This document shows positions 1 to 10,136 of a stretch of DNA of 64,000 bases, one piece after another. The stretch spans positions 16,014,001-16,078,000 of the forward strand of contig NW_027488366.1 in assembly GCF_051014445.1 (NCBI RefSeq). The letters run 5' to 3'. Under the pieces are notes generated by a model that was not told the DNA's origin, made no database searches, and saw nothing but the letters and a program-made list of their open reading frames with translations. Source of the stretch: Colletes latitarsis. Its lineage: Eukaryota > Arthropoda > Insecta > Hymenoptera > Colletidae. The number at the start of each line of letters is the position of its first letter. The first letter of the stretch is position 1. The translations under genes were made by a program, and so were the position numbers.

Positions 1-3
1 AGA

Positions 4-179
4 CCTAACTTGCGTTATCCTCTAAAATATTGATCGAAACCAGGTTTAATTGACCGTTTCAGTGTGGTACCACATTACTACGTGATCCAAACCAGAAAAA
101 ACTCAGGATCAGTTCAACAAGTATGTGAAGAATGCGAAAGTATGAGCCTGATGAGGGCAAATCCCAGACCTATCCCAGG
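4..179 (+). repeat. Reference monomer (first complete 176-bp unit)
   Basis: This unit is used as the coordinate reference. Counting CCTAAC as monomer base 1, the head TGCGTTATCCTC lies at 8-19, GATCGAAACC with the AAACC-A-GGTTT dyad at about 29-44, and TGTGGTACCACA (KpnI site in its centre) at 60-71. The A-run that gains a base in 177-bp units is near 93-100. The repeated AAGTATG words lie at 116 and 135, a 19-bp offset. The 11-bp repeat CCCAGACCTAT begins at 160 and recurs at 171, running into the next monomer (here with one substitution). The monomer start is arbitrary, since a tandem array has no natural start. Confidence 0.95.
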
Positions 180-1728
180 CCTAACTTGCGTTATCCTCTA
201 AAATATTGATCGAAACCGGGTTTAATTGACCGTTTCGGTGTGGTACCTCATTACTACGTGATCCAAACCAGAAAAAACCCAGGATCCGTTCAACAAGTAT
301 GTGAAGAATGCGAAAGAATGAGTCTGATGAGTGAAAATCCCAGGCCTAACCTAGACCTAACATGCGTTATCCTCTAAAATATTGATCGCAACCAGGTTTA
401 ATTGATTGTTTCAGTGTGGTCCCACATTACTACGTGATCCAATCCAGAAAAAGCCCTGGATCTAGCCATCAAGTATGTGTAATATGCGAAAGAATGAGCC
501 TGATGAGTGAAAATCCCAGGCCTAACCTAGACCTAACATGCGTTATCCTCAAAAATATTGATCGAAACCTGGTTTAATCGACAGTTTCAGTGTGGTACCA
601 CATTACTATGTGATCCAAACAAGAAAATAACCCAGTATCTGTTCAACGAGTATGTGAAGGGTGCGAAAGTATGTGTCTGATGAGGTCAAATCCCAGACCT
701 ATCCCAGACCTAACTTGCGTTATCCTCTAAAATATTGATCGAAACCAGGTCTAATCGACTGTTTCAGTGAGGTACCACATTACTACGTGATCGAAACCAG
801 AAAAAACCCAGGATCAGTTCAACAAGTACGTGAAAAATGCGAAAGTATGAGCCTGATGAGGGCGAATCCCAGACCTATCCCAGACCTAGCTTGCGTTATC
901 CTCTAAAATATTTATCGAAACCAGGATTAATTGACTGTTTCAGCGTGGTACCACATTACTACGTGATACAATCCAGAAACAGCCCAGGATCTAGCCATGA
1001 AGTATGAGAAATATGCGAAAGTATGAGCCTGATGAGGGCAAATCCTAGACCTAACCCAAACCTAACATGCGTTATCCTCTAAAATATTTATCAAGACCAG
1101 GTTTAATTGAATGTTTCAGTGTGGTACCACATTACTACGTGATCCAATCCAGAAATAGCCCAGGTTCTAGCCATGAAGTATGAGAAATATGCGAAAGTAT
1201 GAGCCTGACGAGAGCAAATCCTAGACCTAACCCAGACCTAACATGCGTTATCCTCAAAAGTATTGATCGAAACCTGGTTTAATCGACTGTTTAAGTGTGG
1301 TACCACATTACTATGTGATCCAAACCAGAAAATAACCCAGGATCTGTTCAACGAGTATGTGAAGTGTGCGAAAGTATGAGTCTGATGAGGGCAAATCCCA
1401 GACCTATACCAGACCTAACATGCGCTATCCTCCAAAATATTTATCAAGACCAGGTTTAATTGATTGTTTCAGTGTGGTCCCACATTCCTACGTGATCCAA
1501 TCCAGAAAAAGCCCAGGATCTAGCCATCAAGTATGAGTAATATGCGAAAGAATGAGCCTGATGAGAGCTAATCCCAGACCTAACCTTGACCTAACATGAA
1601 TTATTCTCTAAAATATTGATCGAAACCAGGTTTAATTGACTGTTTCAGTGTGGTCCCACATTACTTCGTGATCCAAACCAGAAAAAACCCAGGATCCGTT
1701 CAACAAGTATGTGAAGAATGCGAAAGTA
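180..1728. repeat. Ten-monomer-spaced duplicate, copy 1
   Basis: Matches 1943-3491 at a spacing of 1763 bp, that is ten monomers plus the three one-base insertions at about 607, 1333 and 1858. Shared rare marks include GGTGTGGTACCTC, AAGTATGTGTAATATGCG and GTACGTGAAAAA. Several single-base differences exist (for example ATGTGTCTG against ATGTGTTTG), and they increase near the right end, so this duplicate is older than those in the centre of the window. Confidence 0.88.
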
Positions 1729-1942
1729 TGAGACTGATGAGTGAAAATCCCAGGCCTAACCTAGACCTAACATGCGCTATCCTCAAAAATATTGTTCGAA
1801 ACTAGGTTTAATCGACTGTTTCAGTGTGGTACCACATTACTATGTGATCCAAACCAGAAAATAACCCAGGATCTGTTCAACGAGTATGTGAAGTGTGCGA
1901 AAGTATGAGTCAGATGAGGTCAAATCCCAGACCAATCCCAGA

Positions 1943-3491
1943 CTTAACTTGCGTTATCCTCTAAAATATTGATCGAAACCAGGTTTAATTGACCGTTTCG
2001 GTGTGGTACCTCATTACTACGTGATCCAAACCAGAAAAAACCCAGGATCCGTTCAACAAGTATGTGAAGAATGCGAAAGAATGAGTCTGATGAGTGAAAA
2101 TCCCAGGCCTAACCTAGACCTAACATGCGTTATCCTCTAAAATATTGATCGCAACCAGGTTTAATTGATTGTTTCAGTGTGGTCCCACATTACTACGTGA
2201 TCCAATCCAGAAAAAGCCCAGGATCTAGCCATCAAGTATGTGTAATATGCGAAAGAATGAGCCTGATGAGTGAAAATCCCAGGCCTAACCTAGACCTAAC
2301 ATGCGTTATCCTCAAAAATATTGATCGAAACCTGGTTTAATCGACAGTTTCAGTGTGGTACTACATTACTATGTGATCCAAACAAGAAAATAACCCAGTA
2401 TCTGTTCAACGAGTATGTGAAGGGTGCGAAAGTATGTGTTTGATGAGGTCAAATCCCAGACCTATCCCAGACCTAACTTGCGTTATCTTCTAAAATATTG
2501 ATCGAAACCAGGTCTAATCGACTGTTTCAGTGAGGTACCACATTACTACGTGATCGAAACCAGAAAAAACCCAGGATCAGTTCAACAAGTACGTGAAAAA
2601 CGCGAAAGTATGAGCCTGATGAGGGCGAATCCCAGACCTATCCCAGACCTAGCTTGCGTTATCCTCTAAAATATTTATCGAAACCAGGATTAATTGACTG
2701 TTTCAGCGTGGTACCACATTACTACGTGATACAATCCAGAAACAGCCCAGGATCTAGCCATGAAGTATGAGAAATATGCGAAAGTATGAGCCTGATGAGG
2801 GCAAATCCTAGACCTAACCCAAACCTAACATGCGTTATCCTCTAAAATATTTATCAAGACCAGGTTTAATTGAATGTTTCAGTGTGGTACCACATTACTA
2901 CGTGATCCAATCCAGAAATAGCCCAGGTTCTAGCCATGAAGTATGAGAAATATGCGAAAGTATGAGCCTGACGAGAGCAAATCCTAGACCTAACCCAGAC
3001 CTAACATGCGTTATCCTCAAAAGTATTGATCGAAACCTGGTTTAATCGACTGTTTAAGTGTGGTACCACATTACTATGTGATCCAAACCAGAAAATAACC
3101 CAGGATCTGTTCAACGAGTATGTGAAGTGTGCGAAAGTATGAGTCTGATGAGGGCAAATCCCAGACCTATCCCAGACCTAACATGCGCTATCCTCCAAAA
3201 TATTTATCAAGACCAGGTTTAATTGATTGTTTCAGTGTGGTCCCACATTACTACGTGATCCAATCCAGAAAAAGCCCAGGATCTAGCCATCAAGTATGAG
3301 TAATATGCGAAAGAATGAGCCTGATGGGAGTAAATCCCGGACCTAAACTAGACCTAACATGAATTATTCTCTAAAATATTGATCGAAACCAGGTTTAATT
3401 GACTGTTTCAGTGTGATCCCACATTACTACGTGATCCAAACCAGAAAAAACCCAGGATCCGTTCAACAAGTATGTGAAGAATGCGAAAGTA
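1943..3491. repeat. Ten-monomer-spaced duplicate, copy 2
   Basis: Second copy of 180-1728. The match ends where this copy acquires the inserted base in GAGTCCTGATG and switches to a GAGGTCAAATCC tail. Near 3320 this copy has the distinctive GATGGGAGTAAATCCCGG, which is reused twice further right (5612 and 6495) but is different in copy 1. Confidence 0.88.
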
Positions 3492-3499
3492 TGAGTCCT

Positions 3500-4222
3500 G
3501 ATGAGGTCAAATCCCAGACCTATCCCAGACCTAACTTGCGTTATCCTCTAAAATATTGATCGAAACCAGGTTTAATTGACTGTTTCAGCGTGGTACCACA
3601 TTACTACGTGATACAATCCAGAAACAGCCCAGGATCTAGCCATGAAGTATGAGAAATATGCGCAAGTATGAGCCTGATGAGGGCAAATCCTAGACCTAAC
3701 CCAAACCTAACATGCGTTATGCTCTAAAATATTTATCAAGACCAGGTTTAATTGATTGTTTCAGTGTGGTACCACTTTACTACGTGATCCAAAGCAAAGA
3801 AAACCCTCGATCAGGTCAACATGCATGTTAAAACTGCGAGAGTATGACCCTGATGAGGGCAAATCACAGACGTAACCCAGACCTAACATGCGTTATCCTC
3901 TAAAATATTTATCAAGACCAGTTTTAATTGAATGTTTCAGTGTGGTACCACATTACTACGTGATCCAAGCCAGAAAAAACCCAGGATCTGTTCAACAAGT
4001 ATGTGAAGAATGCGAAAGTATGAGTCTGATGAGTGAAAATCCCAGACCTAACCTAGACCTAACATGCGTTATCCTCTAAAATATTGATCCAAACCAGGTT
4101 TAAAGGACTGGTTCAGTGTGGTACCACACAACTACGTGATCCAAACCAGAAAAAACCCAGGATCCGTTCAACAAGTATGTGAAAAACGCGAAAGTATGAG
4201 CCTGATGAGGGCAAATCCCAGA
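3500..4222. repeat. Four-monomer block, copy 1, with the odd monomer
   Basis: Matches 6851-7573 at 3351 bp, 19 monomers plus seven insertions. It contains the most divergent full-length monomer of the window (3713-3888). I noticed a single clear difference, GGACTGGTTCAG here against GGACTGTTTCAG in copy 2. Confidence 0.88.
3713..3888 (+). repeat. Most divergent full-length monomer
   Basis: This unit is 176 bp long but differs from all neighbours in its second half, with AAAGCAAAGAAAACCCTCG, GATCAGGTCAACATGCATG and AAACTGCGAGAG. The changes create a new perfect 12-bp palindrome, AACATGCATGTT, at 3818-3829. The only other copy is at 7064-7239, inside the duplicated block, with the palindrome at 7169-7180. 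Confidence 0.85.
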
Positions 4223-4407
4223 CATATCCCAGACCTAACTTGTGTTGTCCTCTAAGATATTGATGGAAACCAGGTTTAATTGACCGTTTCGGTGTGGTAC
4301 CTCATTACTACGTGATCCAAACCAGAAAATAACCCAGGATCTGTTCAACGAGTATGTGAAGTGTGCGAAAGTATGAGTCTGATGAGGTCAAATCCCAGAC
4401 CTATCCC

Positions 4408-5512
4408 AGACCTAACTTGCGTTATCCTCTAAAATATTGATCGAAACCAGGTTTAATTGACCGTTTCAGTGTGGTACCACATTACTACGTGATCCAAACC
4501 AGAAAAAACTCAGGATCAGTTCAACAAGTATGTGAAGAATGCGAAAGTATGAGCCTGATGAGGGCAAATCCCAGACCTATCCCAGGCCTAACTTGCGTTA
4601 TCCTCTAAAATATTGATCGAAACCGGGTTTAATTGACCGTTTCGGTGTGGTACCTCATTACTACGTGATCCAAACCAGAAAAAACCCAGGATCCGTTCAA
4701 CAAGTATGTGAAGAATGCGAAAGAATGAGTCTGATGAGTGAAAATCCCAGGCCTAACCTAGACCTAACATGCGTTATCCTCTAAAATATTGATCGCAACC
4801 AGGTTTAATTGATTGTTTCAGTGTGGTCCCACATTACTACGTGATCCAATCCAGAAAAAGCCCAGGATCTAGCCATCAAGTATGTGTAATATGCGAAAGA
4901 ATGAGCCTGATGAGTGAAAATCCCAGGCCTAACCTAGACCTAACATGCGTTATCCTCAAAAATATTGATCGAAACCTGGTTTAATCGACAGTTTCAGTGT
5001 GGTACCACATTACTATGTGATCCAAACAAGAAAATAACCCAGTATCTGTTCAACGAGTATGTGAAGGGTGCGAAAGTATGTGTCTGATGAGGTCAAATCC
5101 CAGACCTATCCCAGACCTAACTTGCGTTATCCTCTAAAATATTGATCGAAACCAGGTCTAATCGACTGTTTCAGTGAGGTACCACATTACTACGTGATCG
5201 AAACCAGAAAAAACCCAGGATCAGTTCAAGAAGTACGTGAAAAATGCGAAAGTATGAGCCTGATGAGGGCGAATCCCAGACCTATCCCAGACCTAGCTTG
5301 CGTTATCCTCTAAAATATTTATCGAAACCAGGATTAATTGACTGTTTCAGCGTGGTACCACATTACTACGTGATACAATCCAGAAACAGCCCAGGATCTA
5401 GCCATGAAGTATGAGAAATATGCGAAAGTATGAGCCTGATGAGGGCAAATCCTAGACCTAACCCAAACCTAACATGCGTTATCCTCTAAAATATTTATCA
5501 AGACCAGGTTTA
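4408..5512. repeat. Duplicate of the window's first 1.1 kb
   Basis: Matches 1-1105 at a spacing of 4407 bp, which is 25 monomers plus seven counted insertions. I noticed one clear difference, GTTCAAGAAG here against GTTCAACAAG in the first copy. The same block is also partly present at 1943-2868, so three copies exist in the first 5.5 kb. The match ends where TTGATTG with a TCCC palindrome variant replaces TTGAATG with GTACC. Confidence 0.88.
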
Positions 5513-6005
5513 ATTGATTGTTTCAGTGTGGTCCCACATTACTACGTGATCCAATCCAGAAAAAGCCCAGGATCTAGCCATCAAGTATGAGTAATATGCG
5601 AAAGAATGAGCCTGATGGGAGTAAATCCCGGACCTAAACTAGACCTAACATGAATTATTCTCTAAAATATTGATCGAAACCAGGTTTAATTGACTGTTTC
5701 AGTGTGATCCCACATTACTACGTGATCCAAACCAGAAAAAACCCAGGATCCGTTCAACAAGTATGTGAAGAATGCGAAAGTATGAGTCCTGATGAGGTCA
5801 AATCCCAGACCTATCCCAGACCTAACTTGCGTTATCCTCTAAAATATTGATCGAAACCTGGTTTAATCGACTGTTTCAGTGTGGTACCACATTACTATGT
5901 GATCCAAACCAGAAAATAACCCAGGATCTGTTCAACGAGTATGTGAAGTGTGCGAAAGTATGAGTCTGATGAGGTCAAATCCCAGACCTATCCCAGACCT
6001 AACAT
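5500..6005. repeat. Five-monomer-spaced tandem duplicate, copy 1
   Basis: Matches 6383-6888 at 883 bp, five monomers plus three inserted bases. Shared rare marks are GATGGGAGTAAATCCCGG, GTGTGATCCCAC and GAGTCCTGATG. The left part also matches 3210-3560, so this block was copied from there before being duplicated in tandem. Confidence 0.85.
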
Positions 6006-6382
6006 GCGTTATCCTCTAAAATATTTATCAAGACCAGGTTTAATTGAATGTTTCAGTGTGGTACCACATTACTACGTGATCCAATCCAGAAATAGCCCAG
6101 GTTCTAGCCATGAAGTATGAGAAATATGCGAAAGTATGAGCCTGACGAGAGCAAATCCTAGACCTAACCCAGACCTAACATGCGTTATCCTCAAAAGTAT
6201 TGATCGAAACCTGGTTTAATCGACTGTTTAAGTGTGGTACCACATTACTATGTGATCCAAACCAGAAAATAACCCAGGATCTGTTCAACGAGTATGTGAA
6301 GTGTGCGAAAGTATGAGTCTGATGAGGGCAAATCCCAGACCTATCCCAGACCTAACATGCGCTATCCTCCAAAATATTTATC

Positions 6383-6888
6383 AAGACCAGGTTTAATTGA
6401 TTGTTTCAGTGTGGTCCCACATTACTACGTGATCCAATCCAGAAAAAGCCCAGGATCTATCCATCAAGTATGAGTAATATGCGAAAGAATGAGCCTGATG
6501 GGAGTAAATCCCGGACCTAAACTAGACCTAACATGAATTATTCTCTAAAATATTGATCGAAACCAGGTTTAATTGACTGTTTCAGTGTGATCCCACATTA
6601 CTACGTGATCCAAACCAGAAAAAACCCAGGATCCGTTCAACAAGTATGTGAAGAATGCGAAAGTATGAGTCCTGATGAGGTCAAATCCCAGACTTATCCC
6701 AGACCTAACTTGCGTTATCCTCTAAAATATTGATCGAAACCTGGTTTAATCGACTGTTTCAGTGTGGTACCACATTACTATGTGATCCAAACCAGAAAAT
6801 AACCCAGGATCTGTTCAACGAGTATGTGAAGTGTGCGAAAGTATGAGTCTGATGAGGTCAAATCCCAGACCTATCCCAGACCTAACTT
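6383..6888. repeat. Five-monomer-spaced tandem duplicate, copy 2
   Basis: Second copy of 5500-6005, with a few single changes (GATCTATCC for GATCTAGCC, GACTTATCCC for GACCTATCCC). The 6007-6382 stretch between the copies resembles 2830-3205. Confidence 0.85.
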
Positions 6889-7573
6889 GCGTTATCCTCT
6901 AAAATATTGATCGAAACCAGGTTTAATTGACTGTTTCAGCGTGGTACCACATTACTACGTGATACAATCCAGAAACAGCCCAGGATCTAGCCATGAAGTA
7001 TGAGAAATATGCGCAAGTATGAGCCTGATGAGGGCAAATCCTAGACCTAACCCAAACCTAACATGCGTTATGCTCTAAAATATTTATCAAGACCAGGTTT
7101 AATTGATTGTTTCAGTGTGGTACCACTTTACTACGTGATCCAAAGCAAAGAAAACCCTCGATCAGGTCAACATGCATGTTAAAACTGCGAGAGTATGACC
7201 CTGATGAGGGCAAATCACAGACGTAACCCAGACCTAACATGCGTTATCCTCTAAAATATTTATCAAGACCAGTTTTAATTGAATGTTTCAGTGTGGTACC
7301 ACATTACTACGTGATCCAAGCCAGAAAAAACCCAGGATCTGTTCAACAAGTATGTGAAGAATGCGAAAGTATGAGTCTGATGAGTGAAAATCCCAGACCT
7401 AACCTAGACCTAACATGCGTTATCCTCTAAAATATTGATCCAAACCAGGTTTAAAGGACTGTTTCAGTGTGGTACCACACAACTACGTGATCCAAACCAG
7501 AAAAAACCCAGGATCCGTTCAACAAGTATGTGAAAAACGCGAAAGTATGAGCCTGATGAGGGCAAATCCCAGA
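6851..7573. repeat. Four-monomer block, copy 2, with the odd monomer
   Basis: Second copy of 3500-4222. It ends at the joint AGACCAATCCCAGACTTAAC, the same unusual joint seen near 1930, where the array changes composition. Confidence 0.86.
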
Positions 7574-7849
7574 CCAATCCCAGACTTAACTTGCGTTATC
7601 CTCTAAAATATTGATCGAAACCAGGTTTCATCGACTGTTTCAGTGTGGTACCACATTACTACGTGATCCAAGCCAGAAAAAACCCAGGATCTGTTCAACA
7701 AGTATGAGAAATATGCGCAAGTATGAGCCTGATGAGGGCAAATCCTAGACCTAACCCAAACCTAACATGCGTTATGCTCTAAAATATTTATCAAGACCAG
7801 GTTTAATTGAATGTTTCAGTGTGGTACCACATTACTACGTGAACCAAAC
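7574..7849. repeat. Junction between region A and the second monomer set
   Basis: A mosaic of about 1.5 monomers. Its first unit has a unique GGTTTCATCGAC and joins a GTTCAACAAGTATG stretch directly to the GAGAAATATGCGCAAG tail otherwise seen at 3652 and 7003. From about 7846 the ACCCTGTATCTG type begins, which belongs to the large duplication to the right. Confidence 0.7.
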
Positions 7850-8169
7850 CAGAAAAAACCCTGTATCTGTTCAACAAGTATGTGAAGTGTGCGAAAGTAT
7901 GAGTCTGATGAGGGCAAATCTCAGACCTATCCCAGACCTAACATGCGTTATCCTCTAAAATATTTATCAAGACCAGGTTTAATTGATTGTTTCTGTGTGG
8001 TCCCACATTATTACGTGATCCAAACCAGAAAAAACCCAGGATCCGTTCTACAAGTATGTGAAGAATGCGAAAGTATGAGTCTGATGAGTGAAAATCCCTG
8101 ACCTAACCTAGACCTAACATGCGTTATCCTCTAAAATGTTGATCCAAACCAGGTTTAATGGACTGTTTC

Positions 8170-8185
8170 AGTGTGGTACCACACT
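8170..8185. repeat. Perfect 16-bp palindrome, example of the recurrent dyad
   Basis: AGTGTGGTACCACACT equals its own reverse complement. It is present in monomers whose flank reads CACACTAC, for example also 8698-8713 and 8874-8889. Monomers with a CACATTAC flank keep the inner 12 bp TGTGGTACCACA (63-74). Others break the centre (GTGGTCCCAC, GTGGCCCCAC) or lose it (GTTGTACTTC). The element could extrude a short hairpin or bind a dimeric protein; neither is shown by sequence alone. Confidence 0.9.
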
Positions 8186-8668
8186 ACTACGTGATCCAAA
8201 CCAGAAAAAACCCAGGATCTGTTCAACAAGTATGTGAAAAACGCGAAGGTATGAGCCTGATGTGGGCAAATCCCAGACCTATCCCAGACCTAACTTGCGT
8301 TGTCCTCTAAGATATTGATGGAAACCAGGTTTAATTGACTGTTTCAGTGTTGTACTTCATTACTACGTGATGCAATCCAGAAAAAGCCCAGGATCTAGCC
8401 ATCAAGTATGAGAAATATGCGAAAGAATGAGCCTGATGAGAGCAAATCCCAGACCTAACCTAGACCTAACATGCGTTATCCTCTAAAATGTTGATCCAAA
8501 CCAGGTTTAATGGAGTGTTTCAGTGTGGTACCACACTACTACGTGATCCAAACCAGAAAAAACCCAGGATCCGTTCAACAAGTGTGTGAAGAATGCGAAA
8601 GTATGAGTCTGATGAGTGAAAATCCCCGGCCTAACCTGGACCTAACATGCGTTATCCTCAAAAATATT

Positions 8669-8678
8669 GTTCGAAACC
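8669..8678 (+). promoter_or_regulatory. B-box-like motif GTTCGAAACC, example (function unproven)
   Basis: GTTCGAAACC fits the RNA polymerase III internal B-box pattern GWTCRANNC. The commoner form GATCGAAACC also fits. It recurs in most monomers; the GTTCG form is in a subset, for instance in the monomers starting near 10583, 16393, 22896, 27121, 30465, 34866, 36451, 40148, 55196 and 57133. I see no convincing A box at the expected distance upstream and no T-run terminator, so this is a motif match only. Confidence 0.25.
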
Positions 8679-8846
8679 AGGTTTAATCGACTGTTTCAGT
8701 GTGGTACCACACTACTACGTGACCCAATCCAGAAAAAACCCAGGATCTGTTCAACAAGTATGTGAAAAACGCGAAAGTATGAGCCTGATGAGGGAAAATC
8801 CCAGACCTATCCCAGACCTAACTTGCGTTATCCTCAAAAATATTGA

Positions 8847-8866
8847 TCGAAACCAGGTTTAATCGA
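8847..8866. repeat. Second imperfect dyad, example
   Basis: TCGAAACC, a single A, then GGTTT-AA-TCGA form an inverted repeat with a two-base bulge. The AAACC/GGTTT core is present in most monomers and is weakened where the head reads TTTATCAAGACC. Its centre lies about 26 bp before the centre of the KpnI palindrome, so many monomers carry two dyads in a 45-bp stretch. Confidence 0.75.
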
Positions 8867-9183
8867 CTGTTTCAGTGTGGTACCACACTACTACGTGATC
8901 CAAACCAGAAAAAGCCCAGGACCAGTTCAACAAGTATGTGAAAAACGCGAAAGTATGAGCCTGATGAGGGCGAATCCCAGACCTATGCCAGACCTAACTT
9001 GCGTTATCCTCTAAAATATTGATCGAAACCAGGTTTAATCGACTGTTTCAGAGTGGTACCACACTACTACGTGACCCAATCCAGAAAAAACCGAGGATCT
9101 GTTCAACAAGTATGTGAAAAACGCGAAAGTATGAGCCTGATGAGGGAAAATCCCAGACCTATCCCAGACCTAACTTGCGTTAT

Positions 9184-10136
9184 CCTCTAAAATATTGATC
9201 GAAACCAGGTTTAATTGACTGTTTCTGTGTGGTACCACATTACTACGTGATACAATCCAGAAATAGCCCAGGATCTAGCCATGAAGTATGAGAAATATGC
9301 GAAAGTATGAGCCTGACGAGGGCAAATCCTAGACCTAACACAGACCTAACATGCGTTATCCTCTAAAATATTTATCAAGACCAGGTTTAATTGATTGTTT
9401 CTGTGTGGTCCCACATTACTTCGTGATCCAAACCAGCAAAAACCCAGGATCCGTTCAACAAGTATGAGAAGAATGCGAAAGTATGAGTCTGATGAGTGAA
9501 AATCCCCGGCCTAACCTAGACCTAACATGCGTTATCCTCAAGAATATTGATCGAAACCAGGTTTAATCGACTGTTTCAGAGTGGTACCACACTACTACGT
9601 GACCCAATCCAGAAAAAACCCAGGATCTGTTCAACAAGTATGTGAAAAACGCGAAAGTATGAGCCTGATGAGGGAAAATCCCAGACCTATCCCAGACCTA
9701 ACTTGCGTTATCCTCTAAAATATTGATCGAAACCAGGTTTAATTGACTGTTTGTGTGTGGTACCACATTACTACGTGATACAATCCAGAAATAGCCCAGG
9801 ATCTAGCCATGAAGTATGAGAAATATGCGAAAGTATGAGCCTGACGAGGGCAAATCCTAGACCTAACCCAGACCTAACATGCGTTATCCTCTAAAATATT
9901 TATCAAGACCAGGTTTAATTGATTGTTTCTGTGTGGTCCCACATTACTTCGTGATCCAAACCAGCAAAAACCCAGGATCCGTTCAACAAGTATGAGAAGA
10001 ATGCGAAAGTATGAGTCTGATGAGTGAAAATCCCCGGCCTAACCTAGACCTAACATGCGTTATCCTCAAGAATATTGATCGAAACCAGGTTTAATCGACT
10101 GTTTCAGAGTGGTACCACACTACTACGTGACCCAAT
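9184..10136. repeat. Three-monomer (528-bp) sub-array, nearly two rounds
   Basis: Three monomer types follow in fixed order. X has TTTCTGTGTGGTACC (or TTTGTGTGTGG) and AGAAATAGCCC. Y has a TTTATCAAGACC head, TTTCTGTGTGGTCCC, CACATTACTTCGTG and CCAGCAAAAACC. Z has CCTCAAGAATATTG and CAGAGTGGTACC. The order is X-Y-Z-X-Y-Z. This sub-array recurs in every large duplicate with a different number of rounds. Confidence 0.88.

Larger units (their letters stand above)
1..7849. repeat. Array region A: CACATTAC subfamily with 177-bp units
   Basis: About 44 monomers. Almost all have the CACATTAC flank after the KpnI palindrome, and thirteen units carry one extra base, either in GAAAATAACCC or in GAGTCCTGATG. 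Heads are mainly TGCGTTATCCTCTAAAATATT and TGCGTTATCCTCAAAAATATT, with a few TGAATTATT. The GTCCTCTAAGATATT head common further right occurs only once (near 4240). Region A is built from several nested duplications of its own, listed separately. No gene or other element lies inside it. The change to the second monomer set occurs gradually across about 7574-8200. Confidence 0.85.
8201..10136. repeat. 1936-bp (11-monomer) tandem unit, copy 1
   Basis: Followed directly by a second copy at exactly 11 x 176 bp. Rare marks shared only by the two copies include CCGAGGATCTG (9092 and 11028), CCCAGGACCAGTTC and GACTGTTTGTGTGTGG, the last also in related trimers. I noticed two differences over the whole unit: ATATGCGAAAG here against ATATACGAAAG at 10355, and GATGAGGGAAAA at 9668 against GATGAGCGAAAA at 11604. 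This is the most recent event in the window. Confidence 0.93.

Noticed and set aside
214..232. CENP-B box (GATCGAAACCGGGTTT resembles part of it)
   Set aside because: The fixed bases TTCG, A and CGGG of the box do not fall at the right spacing on either strand in this or the common monomer forms.
8640..8650. Telomere-like words (CCTAACCTAGACCTAAC resembles TTAGG-type telomere repeats)
   Set aside because: The resemblance is limited to 2-3 degenerate words at the monomer joint and is explained by the internal 11-bp repeat. No run of perfect telomere units exists.
8840..8890. tRNA or other Pol III gene in the monomer
   Set aside because: Only a B-box-like motif is present. I could not find an A box at a suitable distance, a cloverleaf or a T-run terminator.
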